NCBI RefSeq assembly: GCF_018860745.1
Contig: NZ_JAHKPY010000003.1
Coordinates: 124,001-188,000, forward strand
Origin: Zobellia uliginosa
Lineage (GTDB): Bacteria > Bacteroidota > Bacteroidia > Flavobacteriales > Flavobacteriaceae
Direction of reading: 5' to 3'
DNA: 64,000 nucleotides
Under the pieces are notes generated by a model. That model did not search any database. It was given only the letters and a program-made list of their open reading frames with translations, and was not told where the DNA came from. Position numbers and translations under genes: made by a program. Of the stretch, positions 61,634 through 64,000 are shown in pieces (position 1 is the first letter of the stretch; each line of letters opens with the position of its first letter).

Positions 61634-64000
61634 ATGAAAAAAATAGTATCGATACTTGTCCTAGTATTAGGGCTGATTGTTGCCAGTTGTGGCGATAGTA
61701 ATCACAAGAGAGAAGGTAAGCCTAAAGTTTTGGTTTTTTCAAAAACCGTAGGTTGGCAACACAAATCTATTCCGGCAGGTATTGCTGCCATACAGAAACT
61801 TGGCGTTGAGCAGGGCTTTGAGGTAGATAGCACAAAAAACTCCGAGCTTTTTAATGAAGAGAATCTAAAACAATATTCTGCCATCATCTTTTTGAGCACC
61901 ACATTAAATGTTTTGGACGCTAAACAAGAGGCTGCTTTTGAAAGATACATTCAAGCTGGAGGGGGTTTCGTTGGCGTACACGCTGCGGCAGACACAGAAT
62001 ATGATTGGGGTTGGTACACAAAATTAGTGGGAGCTCAATTCAGAAGTCACCCTAAAGGTACGCCAGAAGCGGACTTTATTGTAACCGATAAAAACTTTGG
62101 TGCAACGGAATTTTTTACCGACTCTGTTTGGCATAGAAGTGATGAAATCTACAATTACAATAAGTTGAACCCAGACGTTCACGTGGTGATGACGGTAGAT
62201 GAGTCTACTTATGAAGGAGGAACCAATGGAGATTACCACCCATTTGCATGGTACCATGAGTTTGATGGTGGTAGAGCATTCTATACAGGAGCTGGTCATA
62301 CAGATGAAACTTTTTCAGAAGACCTTTTCTTAAAACATTTGCTAGGTGGTATTAATTATGCCATTGGTAAGAATGAGGTTTTAGATTATTCCAAAGCTAC
62401 TACACAAATACCACCAGATGTTGACCGCTTTACAAAGAAGCAGTTAAGCGTAGGTGAGTTTTTTGAGCCTACGGAAATGGCCGTTTTACCTAATAATGAT
62501 GTGTTAATAGCACAGCGTCGCGGTCAGATTGCCTTATATAGTGATGCTACCCAAGAGCTAAAAGAGATAGCGTCTTTAGATGTGTATTACAAAACTTTGA
62601 ATACCAAGGGTGTAAATGCAGAGGAAGGTTTAATGGGCCTTCAGAAAGACCCTGATTTCGCTACCAATAACTGGATCTATCTTTATTACTCCCCTACAGG
62701 TGATAAATGGGTAAACCGTTTATCTCGTTTTCAATATAAGGATGGGGTTTTTGATTTGGCTTCTGAGCAGGTCATTTTAGATGTGGATTCACAAAGAGAA
62801 ATTTGTTGTCATACTGGTGGTTCTATTGCGTTTGGGCCAGACAAGTTGTTATACCTTTCTACAGGAGATAATTCTACACCTTTCAACGAAAAAGGAGTGA
62901 AGTATGTTAGTAATGGTTTTGCGCCGTTAAACGATATTCCGGGCCATGAGCAGTATGATGTGCGTAGAGCTTCTGGAAACACCAATGATCTGAGAGGGAA
63001 AATTATCCGATTAAAAATAAATGAAGACGGTAGTTATGATATTCCAGCAGGCAATTTGTTTGCTGAAGGAACAGAAAAAACGCGTCCAGAGATTTATACT
63101 ATGGGACATAGAAACCCATACCGTATTTCAGTTGATCAAAAGAACAGCGCGTTGTATTGGGGAGAAGTAGGACCAGATGCGCGCGAAGACAAGTTGGATA
63201 CACGTGGACCAAGAGGTTACGATGAAATGAACCGCGCTACGGAAGCCGGTAACTTTGGTTGGCCATTATTCATTGCGGATAACAAACCGTATGTAGATTA
63301 CGACTATGAAACAGGTGAAAGCGGTATTACTTTTGATCCGGAAAAGCCAATCAACGATTCTAAGAACAATACAGGACTTCGCGAGCTTCCACCTGCAAAA
63401 GGAGCTTATATCTATTATCCTTATGTAGATTCAAAAGAATTTCCAGAAGTAGGTTCAGGTGGTAGGAATGCTATGGCAGGACCAACGTATTATTCAGATT
63501 TATACCCTAATGGAGGTGGGTTGCCTTCGTATTTTGATGGTAAGACTATTATTTACGATTGGATGCGCGGATGGATGAAAGCCGTAACCTTCTTTGATGA
63601 CGGTACATTCAATAAAATGGAACCTTTTGCTTCGGATATTAAAGTGAATAGTTTAATTGATATGGAAATGGGCCCGAATGGAAGAGTCTATTTATTAGAG
63701 TATGGTAGTGGTTGGTTTACCCAAAATGAGAATTCAGCTTTAAGTTATATCGAATATAATGGAGGCAATCGTCCACCGGTTATAGATGATATGATTGTAG
63801 ACCATACTTCTGGTAAATTACCGCTTACGGTTAACGCTAAAGTAGATGCAAAAGACCGTGAAGATGATGCCATTTCTTATGTATGGAATTTAGGTGATGG
63901 AGAAACCAAAGAAACCTCTGAACCACAAATTAGCCATACGTTTGCTACTGCGGGTGAGTATAGAATTTCAGTTGAGGTTAAAGATGCTCAAGGTGATGCT
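61634..64000 (+). CDS. ThuA-glucose/sorbosone dehydrogenase-PKD lipoprotein, 3' end outside window
   Basis: The frame is open to the last base, 789 residues visible. It begins with a lipobox (LGLIVASCGDS), then a ThuA domain (about residues 30-240; FVGVHAAADTEYDWGWY, AWYHEFDGGRAFYTGAGH), a PQQ-dependent sugar dehydrogenase-like beta-propeller (about 270-690; GFEVDS is not part of it; NTNDLRGKIIRLKINEDG, GHRNPYRISV) and the start of a PKD domain (VWNLGDGETKET). Homologues usually continue with cytochrome c and CBM6 domains. It likely acts on polysaccharide-derived sugars outside the cell. Confidence 0.9.
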   Translation, partial: MKKIVSILVLVLGLIVASCGDSNHKREGKPKVLVFSKTVGWQHKSIPAGIAAIQKLGVEQGFEVDSTKNSELFNEENLKQYSAIIFLSTTLNVLDAKQEAAFERYIQAGGGFVGVHAAADTEYDWGWYTKLVGAQFRSHPKGTPEADFIVTDKNFGATEFFTDSVWHRSDEIYNYNKLNPDVHVVMTVDESTYEGGTNGDYHPFAWYHEFDGGRAFYTGAGHTDETFSEDLFLKHLLGGINYAIGKNEVLDYSKATTQIPPDVDRFTKKQLSVGEFFEPTEMAVLPNNDVLIAQRRGQIALYSDATQELKEIASLDVYYKTLNTKGVNAEEGLMGLQKDPDFATNNWIYLYYSPTGDKWVNRLSRFQYKDGVFDLASEQVILDVDSQREICCHTGGSIAFGPDKLLYLSTGDNSTPFNEKGVKYVSNGFAPLNDIPGHEQYDVRRASGNTNDLRGKIIRLKINEDGSYDIPAGNLFAEGTEKTRPEIYTMGHRNPYRISVDQKNSALYWGEVGPDAREDKLDTRGPRGYDEMNRATEAGNFGWPLFIADNKPYVDYDYETGESGITFDPEKPINDSKNNTGLRELPPAKGAYIYYPYVDSKEFPEVGSGGRNAMAGPTYYSDLYPNGGGLPSYFDGKTIIYDWMRGWMKAVTFFDDGTFNKMEPFASDIKVNSLIDMEMGPNGRVYLLEYGSGWFTQNENSALSYIEYNGGNRPPVIDDMIVDHTSGKLPLTVNAKVDAKDREDDAISYVWNLGDGETKETSEPQISHTFATAGEYRISVEVKDAQGDA

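Noticed and set aside
1-64000. CRISPR arrays, tRNA genes, insertion sequences and phage genes
   Set aside because: I saw no regular spaced repeats, no cloverleaf with a tRNA consensus and no transposase or integrase in the reading frames.

Overview
The window is a stretch of chromosome from a marine-type member of the Bacteroidota, most likely family Flavobacteriaceae (Zobellia/Maribacter-like). The evidence is AT-rich DNA, Bacteroidota-type promoters (TAnnTTTG at -7) with almost no Shine-Dalgarno sequences, a hybrid two-component system with an AraC output domain, a SusC/SusD pair, many lipoproteins, 2TM-domain proteins and DUF2807/PspC proteins. I see no rRNA, tRNA, CRISPR array, phage or insertion sequence. 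Genes are ordinary single-copy chromosomal genes in short operons, often closed by clear hairpin-T terminators. Both ends cut through genes: a hybrid sensor kinase on the left and a ThuA/glucose-dehydrogenase/PKD protein on the right.

Region 1 (1-8.8 kb) looks like sugar metabolism: the hybrid sensor, an MFS sugar-type transporter divergent from a Tat-exported Gfo/Idh/MocA oxidoreductase, then an operon of a lipoprotein with the complete cysteine pair of aerobic formylglycine-generating enzymes and a galactokinase. Region 2 (8.8-12.6 kb) has two LytTR regulators flanking a universal stress protein; one regulator has lost its phospho-acceptor Asp. Thioredoxin reductase follows. Region 3 (12.6-20.6 kb) holds twin 148-residue secreted proteins, an orphan SusC/SusD pair and a convergent, translationally coupled dipeptide epimerase plus AONS-type PLP enzyme, which together suggest peptide uptake or murein recycling. 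Region 4 (20.6-24.5 kb) is a DUF4870-PadR-PspC-DUF2807 envelope cluster.

Region 5 (24.5-41.4 kb) is mostly housekeeping: thioesterase-like, TIGR00266, DUF2461, single-domain receiver, NUDIX, PBP4-type carboxypeptidase, OxyR/Dps, TfoX-N, short-chain dehydrogenase, PaiB-like, alpha/beta hydrolase, nuclease/phosphatase, DEAD-box helicase, FAD oxidoreductase, and MetE divergent from an Lrp/AsnC regulator. Region 6 (41.4-45.7 kb) is a LytS/LytTR signalling operon with three 2TM domains, then a LETM1-like protein. Region 7 (45.9-48.9 kb) carries two complementary DUF4331 proteins and a TPR lipoprotein. An RND transporter and a decayed gene follow.

Region 8 (52-61 kb) deals with redox and copper at the envelope: an ECF sigma/anti-sigma pair, a lipoprotein Cu,Zn superoxide dismutase, YceI, an alpha/beta hydrolase-OsmC fusion, DUF2490, and the most interesting locus of the window. 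That locus has an MbnP-like copper lipoprotein, a di-heme MbnH/MauG-type peroxidase, a predicted outer-membrane protein with a mature N-terminal Cys cluster, and a small three-Cys membrane protein, all on one strand. It resembles the MbnP/MbnH pair known from methanobactin loci, but no methanobactin biosynthesis genes are visible in the window. All functional statements come from sequence reading and remembered family features; no search was run.
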